IMG/VR virus record: IMGVR_UViG_3300034106_002470
Span: 1 to 52,106 of that record
Direction: 5' to 3' (one strand)
Length of the DNA stretch: 52,106 bases
DNA from: a virus
Shown: piece after piece, positions 6,847-15,066 of the stretch
How the letters are laid out: the number at the start of each line of letters is the position of its first letter
Numbering within the stretch: the stretch's first letter is position 1
The notes under the pieces: generated by a model
Told to the model about the DNA's origin: nothing
Database searches by the model: none
The model's input: only the letters and a program-made list of their open reading frames with translations
Program-made: the position numbers and the translations under genes

Positions 6847-8904
6847 CTATTCCTTCTTTTTTCTAACTCTTTTTGGTTTTTCCTCAATAATTTCATCAAT
6901 TTTATCACTAATAATAACATTCTCATCAACAATCGTTAAATTGTAGTTCTCACCCTCTTTAATTTCGGACATTAAAATCTTCTCAGAAATTAAATCCTCA
7001 ATCTTATCTTGGATTGCTCTTTTGATCGGTCTTGCCCCAAATGTTTCGTCAAATCCAACTTTAGATATATAATCAACTAATGATTCATCGTAAGTAAAAT
7101 TGTATTTTTTACCCTCAACACGTTTTAATAATCTATCAATCTCCAACTTGGTAATAACATCAATATGTTTTTTCTCAAGTGAGTTGAATACAATAACATC
7201 GTCAATACGATTTAAGAACTCAGGTGCGAAGAACTTACTAAGTTCTTTTTTAAGAATGTCTCTTTTTTGTTCTTCTTGTATAACATGACTTGAATTATTG
7301 GTTTTAAATCCAACACCTGTACCAAAGTCGTGTAGTTTTTTTACTCCAATATTGGAGGTCATAATAATTAAACAATTCTTAAAGTTAATTTTTCTACCTA
7401 ACGAATCTGTTATATGTCCATCATCCAAAAGTTGTAATAATGTTGAGAATATGTCTTTATGTGCTTTCTCAATTTCATCAAACAAAATAACCGAATATGG
7501 TTTGTTTTTAACTTGTTCTGTAAGTTGTCCACCATCTTCATGACCAACATATCCTGGAGGTGACCCAATCAAACGAGAAATTGTGTGTTTTTCTTGATAT
7601 TCAGACATATCAATACGAATGAGATTATCGGGACTACCAAAAATTTCTTTTGCTAATTGTTTTGCTAAGAATGTTTTACCAACACCTGTTGAACCTAAAA
7701 AGATAAATGAACCAATCGGTTTATTTGGATCTTTAATCCCAATTCTATTTCTACGAATTGCTTTTGTGATTTTCAAAACTGCCTCTTCTTGACCAATAAC
7801 GATTGAGTTAAGGTTTTTATCTAAATTAATAAGTGAGTTTTTTTCATCTAAATTTATATTAGAAATTGGAATTTTAGTCATGTTTGAAACAACTTCGTAA
7901 ATAAGATCTTCTGGTATAGTTCTTTTACTACTAATTAGATAAGTTTCAAATTTTTTCTTTTCATCCTCAAGTTTTGATAAAACGCCTCTTTCTCGATCAC
8001 GAAGTTCTGCTGCTTGTTCGTAATCTTGTTTTTTAATTACATTAATTTTTTCTTGTTTTATTTTATTTGATTCTTCTTTTAAAATTTCAATTTCTTGAGG
8101 AAGTTTAATATCAATTTGCATTCTTGCTCCCACCTCATCTAAAATATCAAATGCTTTGTCAGGAAATTCGCGATCTGTAATGTAACGATCCGCTAACTCA
8201 ACAAATATTTTTAAAGTATTATCGTCATAAGTAACCTTGTGATGATCCTCATATTTTGATTTACTTAATTTTAATATTTCAAGTGTTTCTTCTTTTGTTG
8301 ATGGATCTATAATAACTTTTTGAAATCTTCTTTCTAATGCCCCATCTTTCTCAAAATTGGTTCGGTATTCATCAAGTGTTGTTGCCCCAATACATTGAAT
8401 TTCACCTCTAGAAAGTGCCGGTTTAAATATATTTGAAGCGTCTAACGATCCTGAACTATTCCCCGCACCAACTATCGTGTGAATCTCATCAATAAACAAA
8501 ATAATATTTGGAGTTGATTGTAGTTCTTCAATAATAACTTTCATTCTTTCCTCAAACTGACCACGATACTTGGTACCCGCAACAATTGAGTTCATATCTA
8601 AAGAAACAATTCTTTTATCCATTAAATTTTTAGGACATTCACCATCATTAATCATCATTGCCAAACCCTCAACAATGGCCGTTTTACCTGCGCCAGGTTC
8701 ACCAATAATAATTGGATTATTTTTCTTTCTTCTAGATAGAATCTGAGCAATCCTTAAAATTTCTTTTTTTCTACCAATCACAGGATCTAATTTACCATCT
8801 TGTGCTAATTTATTTAAATCTTTACTAAAGTTATCTAATACTGGAGTCCCTCCATCGGTTTTTTTATTTACTTTATCGTTTTCTTCGCTCATAAATTCTA
8901 ACAT
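6847..8904 (-). CDS. clpC: ClpC-like AAA+ unfoldase lacking the N-domain, 685 aa
   Basis: Two AAA+ modules are present. D1 has Walker A GEPGAGKT (68-75) and Walker B ILFIDE (135-140). D2 has Walker A GSTGVGKT (404-411) and Walker B ILFDEIE (473-479). Between them lies a UVR-type coiled segment (about 283-318), marking ClpC rather than ClpB. The usual N-terminal Clp-N repeat domain (about 140 residues) is absent, so adaptor docking must differ from host ClpC. A VGF tripeptide (531-533) sits where ClpC and ClpA carry their ClpP-docking loop, so it may feed host ClpP. The C-terminal 20 residues are basic (KPKRVRKKKE). The start could be MLEF (8904) or MSEEN (8892). It is divergent from dnaK. Confidence 0.92.
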   Translation of the reverse strand: MLEFMSEENDKVNKKTDGGTPVLDNFSKDLNKLAQDGKLDPVIGRKKEILRIAQILSRRKKNNPIIIGEPGAGKTAIVEGLAMMINDGECPKNLMDKRIVSLDMNSIVAGTKYRGQFEERMKVIIEELQSTPNIILFIDEIHTIVGAGNSSGSLDASNIFKPALSRGEIQCIGATTLDEYRTNFEKDGALERRFQKVIIDPSTKEETLEILKLSKSKYEDHHKVTYDDNTLKIFVELADRYITDREFPDKAFDILDEVGARMQIDIKLPQEIEILKEESNKIKQEKINVIKKQDYEQAAELRDRERGVLSKLEDEKKKFETYLISSKRTIPEDLIYEVVSNMTKIPISNINLDEKNSLINLDKNLNSIVIGQEEAVLKITKAIRRNRIGIKDPNKPIGSFIFLGSTGVGKTFLAKQLAKEIFGSPDNLIRIDMSEYQEKHTISRLIGSPPGYVGHEDGGQLTEQVKNKPYSVILFDEIEKAHKDIFSTLLQLLDDGHITDSLGRKINFKNCLIIMTSNIGVKKLHDFGTGVGFKTNNSSHVIQEEQKRDILKKELSKFFAPEFLNRIDDVIVFNSLEKKHIDVITKLEIDRLLKRVEGKKYNFTYDESLVDYISKVGFDETFGARPIKRAIQDKIEDLISEKILMSEIKEGENYNLTIVDENVIISDKIDEIIEEKPKRVRKKKE

Positions 8905-8951
8905 ATGTTTTTTTTATAAAAATTAAACATAAAAAAATAAAAAGTCCATTT

Positions 8952-9035
8952 TTGACAATTTGACAATTTATTACTTGACTATATGACAAAATGTCAGTAT
9001 TTTTGTAATGGCACAAATTTAGGGTAAAATTGACA
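8952..9035. promoter_or_regulatory. divergent clpC/dnaK control region with TGACA repeats
   Basis: For dnaK: TTG (8975-8977), 20 bases, TATTTTTG (8998-9005). A perfect inverted repeat TGACAAAATGTCA (8984-8996) fills the space between the boxes. Two direct TTGACAATT copies precede it (from 8952 and 8959), and another TTGACAA is near 9030. On the minus strand TAAATTTG (9021-9014) could be the clpC -7 box, but no TTG is at the right distance. The layout suggests a repressor or activator site acting on both genes. Confidence 0.6.
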
Positions 9036-9065
9036 AAATAAAATAAAAAAAAATTAAAAAAAATT

Positions 9066-10922
9066 ATGGGAAAAATTATTGGAATTGACTTAGGAACAAC
9101 TAATTCATGCGTAGCTGTAATGGAGGGTAAAGAACCTATTATCATTGCAAACAGTGAGGGTAAACGAACAACACCATCAATTGTGGGATTCGTAAAAGAT
9201 GGAGAAAGAAAGATTGGCGATCCAGCTAAAAGACAGGCGGTTACAAATCCTGAAAAAACTATCTACTCTATTAAAAGATTTATGGGATCTTCTTTTGATG
9301 AAGTTAAAGAAGAAACAAAAAAAGTGGCATATAAAGTCGTAAAAGAAAAAAATTCACCAAAAGTTCGGATTGATGATAGAACCTATTCTCCACAAGAGAT
9401 TTCTGCGGCAATCCTTCAAAAAATGAAACAAACTGCAGAAGACTATTTAGGGGAATCAGTTACCGAGGCCGTTATAACCGTTCCTGCCTACTTTAATGAC
9501 TCACAACGACAAGCAACAAAAGAAGCTGGTGAAATTGCAGGTCTTACAGTAAAAAGAATTATAAACGAACCAACTGCTGCAGCATTAGCTTACGGACTTG
9601 ATAAAATGTCTAAAGACATGAAAATCGTAGTATTTGACTGTGGTGGTGGAACTCACGATGTGTCTGTATTAGAACTTGGTGATGGTGTATTTGAAGTATT
9701 GTCAACTGATGGAGATACACACTTAGGTGGTGACGATTTTGACCAAACTATAATTGACTATTTGGTTTCCGAGTTTAAAAAAGATAATGGAATGGATATT
9801 TCTAAAGATCCCATGGCTCTTCAGAGACTTCGTGAAGCGGCTGAAAAAGCTAAAATTGAATTATCTTCTTCACCCCAAACTGAAATTAATCTTCCATATG
9901 TGACCGCAGATTCTACAGGTCCAAAACATCTTGTAATGACAATTACAAAATCTAAATTTGAACAATTAACACAATCTTTGGTAGATAGAACAATTGAACC
10001 TTGTAAAAGAGCAATGTCTAACGCAAATCTTACTGTTGGTGAAATTGACGAAATTATCTTAGTTGGCGGATCTACTCGTATTCCCGCAATCCAAGACGCA
10101 GTTAAAAAATTCTTTGGTAAAGACCCATCAAAAGGGGTAAACCCTGACGAGGTTGTTGCTTTGGGTGCCGCTATTCAAGGTGGAGTTTTGGCTGGTGATG
10201 TGACTGATGTATTATTATTGGACGTTACACCACTTTCTTTAGGTATTGAAACAATGGGAGGTGTTTTTACAAAATTAATTGACGCAAATACAACCATACC
10301 AACTAAAAAATCTGAAAAATTTTCAACAGCGTCTGATAACCAACCATCTGTTGAGATACATGTGCTTCAAGGAGAACGAACAATGGCAAAAGATAACAGA
10401 ACTATTGGTAGATTTCATTTAGATGGTCTTCCACCTGCAAGAAGAGGAACTCCACAAATTGAGGTAACTTTTGATATTGATGCCAATGGTATTATTAATG
10501 TTTCTGCGGTAGATAACGCAACAAACAAAGTTCAATCTATTAGAATTGAGTCATCTTCAGGTTTATCAAAAGAAGAAGTTGAGCAAATGAAACGAGAGGC
10601 AGAAATGAATGCAGATTCAGATAATAAATTAAAAGAAGATGTTGATACTTTAAATTCTGCAGATTCATTAATTTTTCAAGTAGAGAAATCTATGGGGGAT
10701 GTTGTTGATAAAATTACAGAAACAGAAAAAACTGAAATTATATCATCATTAGACAAATTAAAAGAAGCTCACAAAAATAAAGAAGTTTCTGAAGTAAAAG
10801 TTTTAATTGAGGAGGTTAGTTCAAAATTTCAAAATATAAGTCAAAAATTATATGAACAAACAAATAACGAAGAAGCAACAACTGAAGACTTTTCAAATGT
10901 AGAGTTTGAGGAAGTAAAATAA
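9066..10922 (+). CDS. dnaK: molecular chaperone DnaK (Hsp70), full length
   Basis: It is a complete 618-residue Hsp70. The ATPase domain starts [14 protein letters not shown] and contains [12 protein letters not shown] and GGSTRIP. The hydrophobic interdomain linker is [15 protein letters not shown], followed by the substrate-binding domain and lid, ending VEFEEVK as in cellular DnaK. One phosphate-loop position is unusual: GGGTHDVS, where Hsp70s normally have Phe in place of His. No dnaJ or grpE lies in the window, so host co-chaperones would be required. It has its own host-type promoter and strong terminator. Full-length dnaK is rare in phages; a role in folding virion proteins or protecting host synthesis is inferred. 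Confidence 0.97.
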   Translation: MGKIIGIDLGTTNSCVAVMEGKEPIIIANSEGKRTTPSIVGFVKDGERKIGDPAKRQAVTNPEKTIYSIKRFMGSSFDEVKEETKKVAYKVVKEKNSPKVRIDDRTYSPQEISAAILQKMKQTAEDYLGESVTEAVITVPAYFNDSQRQATKEAGEIAGLTVKRIINEPTAAALAYGLDKMSKDMKIVVFDCGGGTHDVSVLELGDGVFEVLSTDGDTHLGGDDFDQTIIDYLVSEFKKDNGMDISKDPMALQRLREAAEKAKIELSSSPQTEINLPYVTADSTGPKHLVMTITKSKFEQLTQSLVDRTIEPCKRAMSNANLTVGEIDEIILVGGSTRIPAIQDAVKKFFGKDPSKGVNPDEVVALGAAIQGGVLAGDVTDVLLLDVTPLSLGIETMGGVFTKLIDANTTIPTKKSEKFSTASDNQPSVEIHVLQGERTMAKDNRTIGRFHLDGLPPARRGTPQIEVTFDIDANGIINVSAVDNATNKVQSIRIESSSGLSKEEVEQMKREAEMNADSDNKLKEDVDTLNSADSLIFQVEKSMGDVVDKITETEKTEIISSLDKLKEAHKNKEVSEVKVLIEEVSSKFQNISQKLYEQTNNEEATTEDFSNVEFEEVK

Positions 10923-10940
10923 TCTATTAATATTAAATTA

Positions 10941-10969
10941 AATCCACCTTAGTGTGGATTTTTTTTTTG
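10941..10969 (+). terminator. rho-independent terminator after dnaK
   Basis: AATCCAC and GTGGATT form a 7-bp stem with a 6-base loop, followed by nine Ts. Confidence 0.9.
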
Positions 10970-10971
10970 TA

Positions 10972-10978
10972 TATTTAT
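10972..10978 (+). promoter_or_regulatory. late-promoter-like motif TATTTAT
   Basis: The motif lies between the dnaK terminator and the ATG at 10983, starting 11 bases before it. A new transcript beginning here would be leaderless. Confidence 0.5.
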
Positions 10979-10982
10979 AGTC

Positions 10983-11273
10983 ATGGAAGGATGGAAAAAA
11001 TTTGCAAATACTTTGGAACTAACAAACGAGTTAGAAAAAACTTATTTTAAAATTAGAGAAATATTCCAAAAAGAAGGGTGGACACAAAAAGATATTGAGA
11101 AACCCCCATATTATCCAAATGGTTTAATGTTATTACACTCAAGAATGCAACCATTGGTTCGGGAAATAGATCAAACAATTAGAGATTATGGTTTTAATGT
11201 TGACGGAACCGAAGTTCATTATTATATTATGGATAAACTTCGTTATATTGACGAAATAACCCCTTTAAATTAA
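10983..11273 (+). CDS. hypothetical protein, 96 aa
   Basis: A small soluble protein (start MEGWKKFANTLELTNELEKT) with mixed helix-type composition, ending RYIDEITPLN. No family is recognised. It sits directly behind the dnaK terminator and a TATTTAT motif, so it starts a new transcription unit that runs into the KTSC-domain gene six bases downstream and then the head genes. Confidence 0.65.
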   Translation: MEGWKKFANTLELTNELEKTYFKIREIFQKEGWTQKDIEKPPYYPNGLMLLHSRMQPLVREIDQTIRDYGFNVDGTEVHYYIMDKLRYIDEITPLN

Positions 11274-11279
11274 AATATT

Positions 11280-11522
11280 ATGGCAATAACAAGCGAAACA
11301 ATTAGCGGAACTAAAATTTTAAATGAAATCCAATCGTCAAATATTGTAAGAACGCAGTATGATACTGTAAGCAAAAAAATGATTGCCGAATTTAAAAACG
11401 GTGTAAAATATGAATACGATGATATTTCCCACCAAAAATACACCGAGTTTAGAACCGCTAAATCACAAGGAAATTTTTTTAATATAAACATTTCAAAAAC
11501 ACACAAATACACAAAACTATAA
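11280..11522 (+). CDS. KTSC-domain protein, 80 aa
   Basis: The whole protein fits the KTSC domain: IQSSNIVRTQYDTVSKKM, then a short strand with FKNGVKYEYDDI, then a C-terminal YTEFRTAKSQGNFFN ending in a Lys/Tyr-rich tail. KTSC domains are small domains common in phages and are often found next to nucleic-acid enzymes; their activity is not established. It lies 6 bases after the preceding gene and 19 bases before the nucleotidyltransferase gene. Confidence 0.8.
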   Translation: MAITSETISGTKILNEIQSSNIVRTQYDTVSKKMIAEFKNGVKYEYDDISHQKYTEFRTAKSQGNFFNINISKTHKYTKL

Positions 11523-11530
11523 TCTGTAGG

Positions 11531-11537
11531 TATTTAT
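11531..11537 (+). promoter_or_regulatory. late-promoter-like motif TATTTAT
   Basis: GGTATTTATTAATATG runs straight into the ATG at 11542, the same layout as at 19069-19082. Confidence 0.5.
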
Positions 11538-11541
11538 TAAT

Positions 11542-12279
11542 ATGGATACTTCTGAAATAATAAAAAGTTTTAAACCAAAAAAAGAATTAAATCCAAAAAT
11601 TTGGGTTAAGGAGGGCAATTCTTATGTGTTAAATTCTGAGGTTAGAGAAAAACTTTTAGAAACTGCAAATATTTTTATTGATTTTTTAGATGTTGACGTA
11701 ATTGTTACCGATATTATTATGATTGGATCTATTGCTAATTATAATTGGTCAAAATATTCAGACATAGATTTACACATAGTTGTTAATTATAATCAATTTA
11801 ATCAAAACTCAGAAGATCTTTATGTTGAATTCTTTGATTTAAAAAAAATAGTGTTTAATCAAAAACATAATATTAGTTTATATGGTTATGATGTTGAATG
11901 TTTTGTCCAAGATGAAAAAACTGAGGCTTTTAGTAGTGGTGTATATTCAATTCTTTATGATATGTGGGCAAATAAACCAAAAGAAACTAATTTAAAATCT
12001 ATTGATTTTGAACTTTTAAAAGAAAAGGCAAACCAATGGATGAGAATAATAGATGGTGTTGTTGATAATATAGATGATGAAAATCCTGATGAGATAAAAA
12101 ATATTGTAAAAAAATACAAAGAAAAATTAAAAAAATTTAGAAATTGTGGTTTAGAAAAAAATGGGGAAATGTCATTTGAAAATTTGGTATTTAAACTCCT
12201 TAGAAGGTCTGGATATATTGAAAAATTATACAATGTTCCCACTGAAATTATTGATAAAAAACTATCAATGAAACAATAA
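11542..12279 (+). CDS. nucleotidyltransferase-fold protein, 245 aa
   Basis: Contains the nucleotidyltransferase signature GSIANYNWSKYSDIDLHIV (about residues 68-86): Gly-Ser, then Asp-x-Asp metal ligands. A further acidic residue occurs in YDVECFVQ (about 116-123), completing the triad. The C-terminal 90 residues are helical and lysine-rich. The fold transfers NMP groups to protein, RNA or small molecules; the substrate cannot be predicted. It sits at the start of the head-gene block behind a TATTTAT motif, so it is probably expressed late and may be a virion or morphogenesis-linked enzyme. Confidence 0.75.
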   Translation: MDTSEIIKSFKPKKELNPKIWVKEGNSYVLNSEVREKLLETANIFIDFLDVDVIVTDIIMIGSIANYNWSKYSDIDLHIVVNYNQFNQNSEDLYVEFFDLKKIVFNQKHNISLYGYDVECFVQDEKTEAFSSGVYSILYDMWANKPKETNLKSIDFELLKEKANQWMRIIDGVVDNIDDENPDEIKNIVKKYKEKLKKFRNCGLEKNGEMSFENLVFKLLRRSGYIEKLYNVPTEIIDKKLSMKQ

Positions 12280-12302
12280 AAACAATAAAAATTAAATAAT
12301 TA

Positions 12303-12321
12303 TATTTATTGATATATTTAT
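12303..12321 (+). promoter_or_regulatory. two late-promoter-like TATTTAT motifs
   Basis: TATTTATTGATA (from 12303) and TATTTATTAATA (from 12315) stand in tandem, 53 and 41 bases before the ATG at 12356. Confidence 0.45.
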
Positions 12322-12355
12322 TAATAAAAATAATTTACAACTAAATAAAAAACAC

Positions 12356-13846
12356 ATGGGAGGAATTAAACCTATTGGAAGCGAAAAACTTCAAGGAATT
12401 GATAAGATTAGACGAATGATTGAAATTTCTCGTTATAATGAAAATTTTCCACAAAGTGTAAATGAAACAAAATCTACTGAATATAGTATTTCTTTAGCAG
12501 ATGGAAACTTATACAAAATTGAAAAAGAAAGACAAGGGTATATCATCAAAATGGCAATAAATGAGTCCGATTCTGATTATATTGACCCAATGAAAGGTAG
12601 AAAATATTATTCTTCCTATTCACAGGCTTTGAAAAGACTTAACTTAATGGTGAGGGAAATAAATGTCCTTCACGAAAATGAAGAAGGTATCTCACTAATT
12701 GGTGAGCAAAAAAAAAAGTTCATACTAAAGACTAAAAAAAAATCTCAACCAACAGATTTAGGGACTCCACCACCACCTGATTTAGGGGTTCCACCTCCAC
12801 CTGCAGATTTAGGAACTCCACCTCCACCTGCAGATTTAGGGACTCCACCACCACTTGACATGGGTGCCCCACCACCTGACATGGGCGGTGACATGGGTGC
12901 TCCGCCACCTGATATGGGCGGTGACATGGGCTCTCCACCACCTGATATGGGAGGAGACATGGGTGCTCCGCCACCTGATATGGGCGGTGACATGGGCGCT
13001 CCACCACCTGATATGGGCGGTGACATGGGCGGTGACATGGGCACTCCACCACCTGATATGGAAGGAGAGGAACTTGACGACGAAAAACCAAAAGAGAAAA
13101 AAGTTTCGGAAATAAAAAGGATACAAATTTTAGTTGGTAAACTAGCTCAAAAAATAAGATCTTATGAAGAAGAAAGCGATCTTTCTAATAAAGAAGTAAA
13201 ATATATAATCAACTCAATTCTTTCTGCTATAGATGTAGATGTTTTAGATGAAGACGATATTGAACAAATTATTGGTAAACTAGAGGGGGTTGATGATGAA
13301 GGAGAAGAAGAAGAAGATGATTCATTTGGTGATGAAGACACGGAAACACCACCTGAAGTTATGCCAGAACCACCACAAGAACCTGAAATGGCGGAAGGTT
13401 ATGATAATATTGGAGATGCATACAAAGATTTTATGGGAGGAGCATACACATCTTCCGCATCTGAACAACTTGAAGATTATGACCCCGAAGATTATCATTT
13501 AAAAAGAAGAAATAGAAGAATATATAACCCAACTCCTGAAAGATTTACACATGGAACATTTGCGGAGTCTTCAGCTGATAAAGTTTTATCAAAATATTTT
13601 ATTATAAGTGAAGACGAAAAAAATCAATACGAACTTGATAGGGAAAGAAAATCAAATAAAGTTTATCAAAACAATAAACAAAATATTATAAGATTATCTG
13701 AATCTACACACCAATTGGATTCAGCGTTAGAGTATATAAAAGAAAACCCTAGAGTAAAACTTATTGGTTTATCAACAAAGGGTAATTTAATATTTAAAGA
13801 AGGCATTAATGAAGTTAAAGTTACTAAGTTCGGGAAATTAATATGA
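12356..13846 (+). CDS. proline-rich repeat protein, probable head protein, 496 aa
   Basis: Three parts are visible. An N-terminal domain (1-125) begins MGGIKPIGSEKLQGIDKIRR. A low-complexity centre (about 137-235) is made of PPPPADLG units and then repeated GAPPPDMGGDM units. A C-terminal part is acidic (EEEEDD, about 320) and ends in a globular basic segment of about 110 residues. No family is recognised. It lies between the nucleotidyltransferase and terminase genes and overlaps the next gene by 4 bases (ATGA). A structural or assembly-linker role is inferred; the portal C-terminus of this phage has a similar Gly/Pro-rich tract. Confidence 0.7.
   Translation: MGGIKPIGSEKLQGIDKIRRMIEISRYNENFPQSVNETKSTEYSISLADGNLYKIEKERQGYIIKMAINESDSDYIDPMKGRKYYSSYSQALKRLNLMVREINVLHENEEGISLIGEQKKKFILKTKKKSQPTDLGTPPPPDLGVPPPPADLGTPPPPADLGTPPPLDMGAPPPDMGGDMGAPPPDMGGDMGSPPPDMGGDMGAPPPDMGGDMGAPPPDMGGDMGGDMGTPPPDMEGEELDDEKPKEKKVSEIKRIQILVGKLAQKIRSYEEESDLSNKEVKYIINSILSAIDVDVLDEDDIEQIIGKLEGVDDEGEEEEDDSFGDEDTETPPEVMPEPPQEPEMAEGYDNIGDAYKDFMGGAYTSSASEQLEDYDPEDYHLKRRNRRIYNPTPERFTHGTFAESSADKVLSKYFIISEDEKNQYELDRERKSNKVYQNNKQNIIRLSESTHQLDSALEYIKENPRVKLIGLSTKGNLIFKEGINEVKVTKFGKLI
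12765..13062 (+). repeat. in-gene tandem repeats coding PPPPADLG and APPPDMGGDM
   Basis: Near-identical 24-base and 33-base units in tandem. The reverse strand is also open over the repeat in several frames, which is a by-product of the repeat. Confidence 0.9.
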
Positions 13847-14244
13847 ATTATTTAATTTACATAAATGGTTTAGGTCCCAATTATAAAGGAGACAACATTT
13901 ATGAATTTATATTTTCAGATACTTTAGATGTTTTTGGTGAGTATTGGGATTCAAAACCAGCAAATGGATATCCATTACCTCCAGATATTGAATATATAAA
14001 AAAAGTTGGATCTTTATTGAATGAGGACATTGTGTTTGATTTAATACAAAACTCAGATGTTTTTTCGGTTATTGATTCTATGGATGGAGTTATTTCTTTA
14101 GGGTGGGAAAATGAAGATAAAGACTTCTCTTCAATTAAAAGAATGGTTTTCCATTTTGGTGAAAATGAAGAATCTGTTAAAAACAAACTATATGAAAGAG
14201 ATATAGTATTACAATTTGAAAAAGAAGTTATTTATGAGAACTAA
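13843..14244 (+). CDS. hypothetical protein, 133 aa
   Basis: Soluble protein beginning MNYLIYINGLGPNYKGDNIY, with a YEFIFSD strand region and an acidic C-terminal half. No family is recognised. Translation is probably coupled to the preceding gene (4-base ATGA overlap). Its own 3' end overlaps the next ORF by 11 bases, so these three genes form a tight cluster directly upstream of the terminase. Confidence 0.7.
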   Translation: MNYLIYINGLGPNYKGDNIYEFIFSDTLDVFGEYWDSKPANGYPLPPDIEYIKKVGSLLNEDIVFDLIQNSDVFSVIDSMDGVISLGWENEDKDFSSIKRMVFHFGENEESVKNKLYERDIVLQFEKEVIYEN

Positions 14245-15028
14245 AAAAAATATAGTTTTTTTAATAGAAAATGGTTTATCTATCAATACTGTGTCAAAAA
14301 TGACTGATAGCCAAGTTAAAGTTTTGGTTGAGAAATTTAAAAAGGAAAATAAAGAACAGGTTACACAAGTCACTGAACCAGCAAAAACCTCATATAAAAT
14401 TGCGGGGCCAGGTAAATTACCCCCAAATACCAAAGGTTATGATGTTAAAACAAATACAGATGGTAGCGTAACCGCAACCCCAATGGAAAATGAAATCAAA
14501 GAAGATGAAACGGATGATGTAACATCATCAAATGCTTTAGGTAAAGATGCTCTACAATCATATACAGGACAGGAATCACCTCATGACGCTAATGACATGG
14601 CAGATGATGGTATGGGTGATGACTCAGGAGAAAATCGATCTATGATGGGTATGGCGGAATCAGAAATTAATGAAAAATTTCAATCTAAATCTCAACAAGG
14701 TTTATTTTGGGATCGTTGTAATAAATGTTCAGACAAAAAATGTAAATGGTGTAAAATGGCTAAAGAATTCTCAGATTCAACATCTAAGAAAGATTACAAA
14801 AAAATGCCAGAAAAAAAAAGTCCCGAAAAAACCAATGAGGGTTCACAAAAATATTGGGAAAATAAAATTTTGGAAATGATAGAAGAGGAAAAAAAAAGAA
14901 GAAAAAAAACACCAAAAAAAGAATCTGAATCTATGATTCTTCGTAAACCAAAAAAAATGACAATGTTTTCTAATGAAGCTCCTATGGAATTACCAATAGC
15001 AAAAATGTTTTCAATAGGAAAAAAGTAA
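14234..15028 (+). CDS. internal-head-like protein with a four-cysteine cluster, 264 aa
   Basis: I start it at the ATG of 14234, not at an upstream TTG. The protein then begins MRTKKNIVFLIENGLS, with a capsid-targeting-like L-I-E at residues 10-12. A SYKIAGPGKLP segment and an acidic, Met/Asp-rich stretch follow. Near residue 160 is a compact Cys cluster, CNKCSDKKCKWC, a possible zinc knuckle. The C-terminal third is highly basic (EEEKKRRKKTPKKE). The basic tail and Zn-like cluster would suit a DNA-binding protein packaged with the genome. No family is recognised. Confidence 0.65.
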   Translation: MRTKKNIVFLIENGLSINTVSKMTDSQVKVLVEKFKKENKEQVTQVTEPAKTSYKIAGPGKLPPNTKGYDVKTNTDGSVTATPMENEIKEDETDDVTSSNALGKDALQSYTGQESPHDANDMADDGMGDDSGENRSMMGMAESEINEKFQSKSQQGLFWDRCNKCSDKKCKWCKMAKEFSDSTSKKDYKKMPEKKSPEKTNEGSQKYWENKILEMIEEEKKRRKKTPKKESESMILRKPKKMTMFSNEAPMELPIAKMFSIGKK

Positions 15029-15054
15029 TCTTTACAACAAACCTCTCAGATTGA

Positions 15055-15061
15055 TATTTAT
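15055..15061 (+). promoter_or_regulatory. late-promoter-like motif TATTTAT ahead of terminase
   Basis: GATATTTATTAAATATG: the motif starts 12 bases before the terminase ATG. Confidence 0.5.
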
Positions 15062-15066
15062 TAAAT

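Noticed and set aside
12732-13126. Several long reverse and alternate-frame ORFs over the proline-rich repeat
   Set aside because: They are produced by the tandem repeat itself and translate to simple repeats; the plus-strand frame continues far beyond on both sides.
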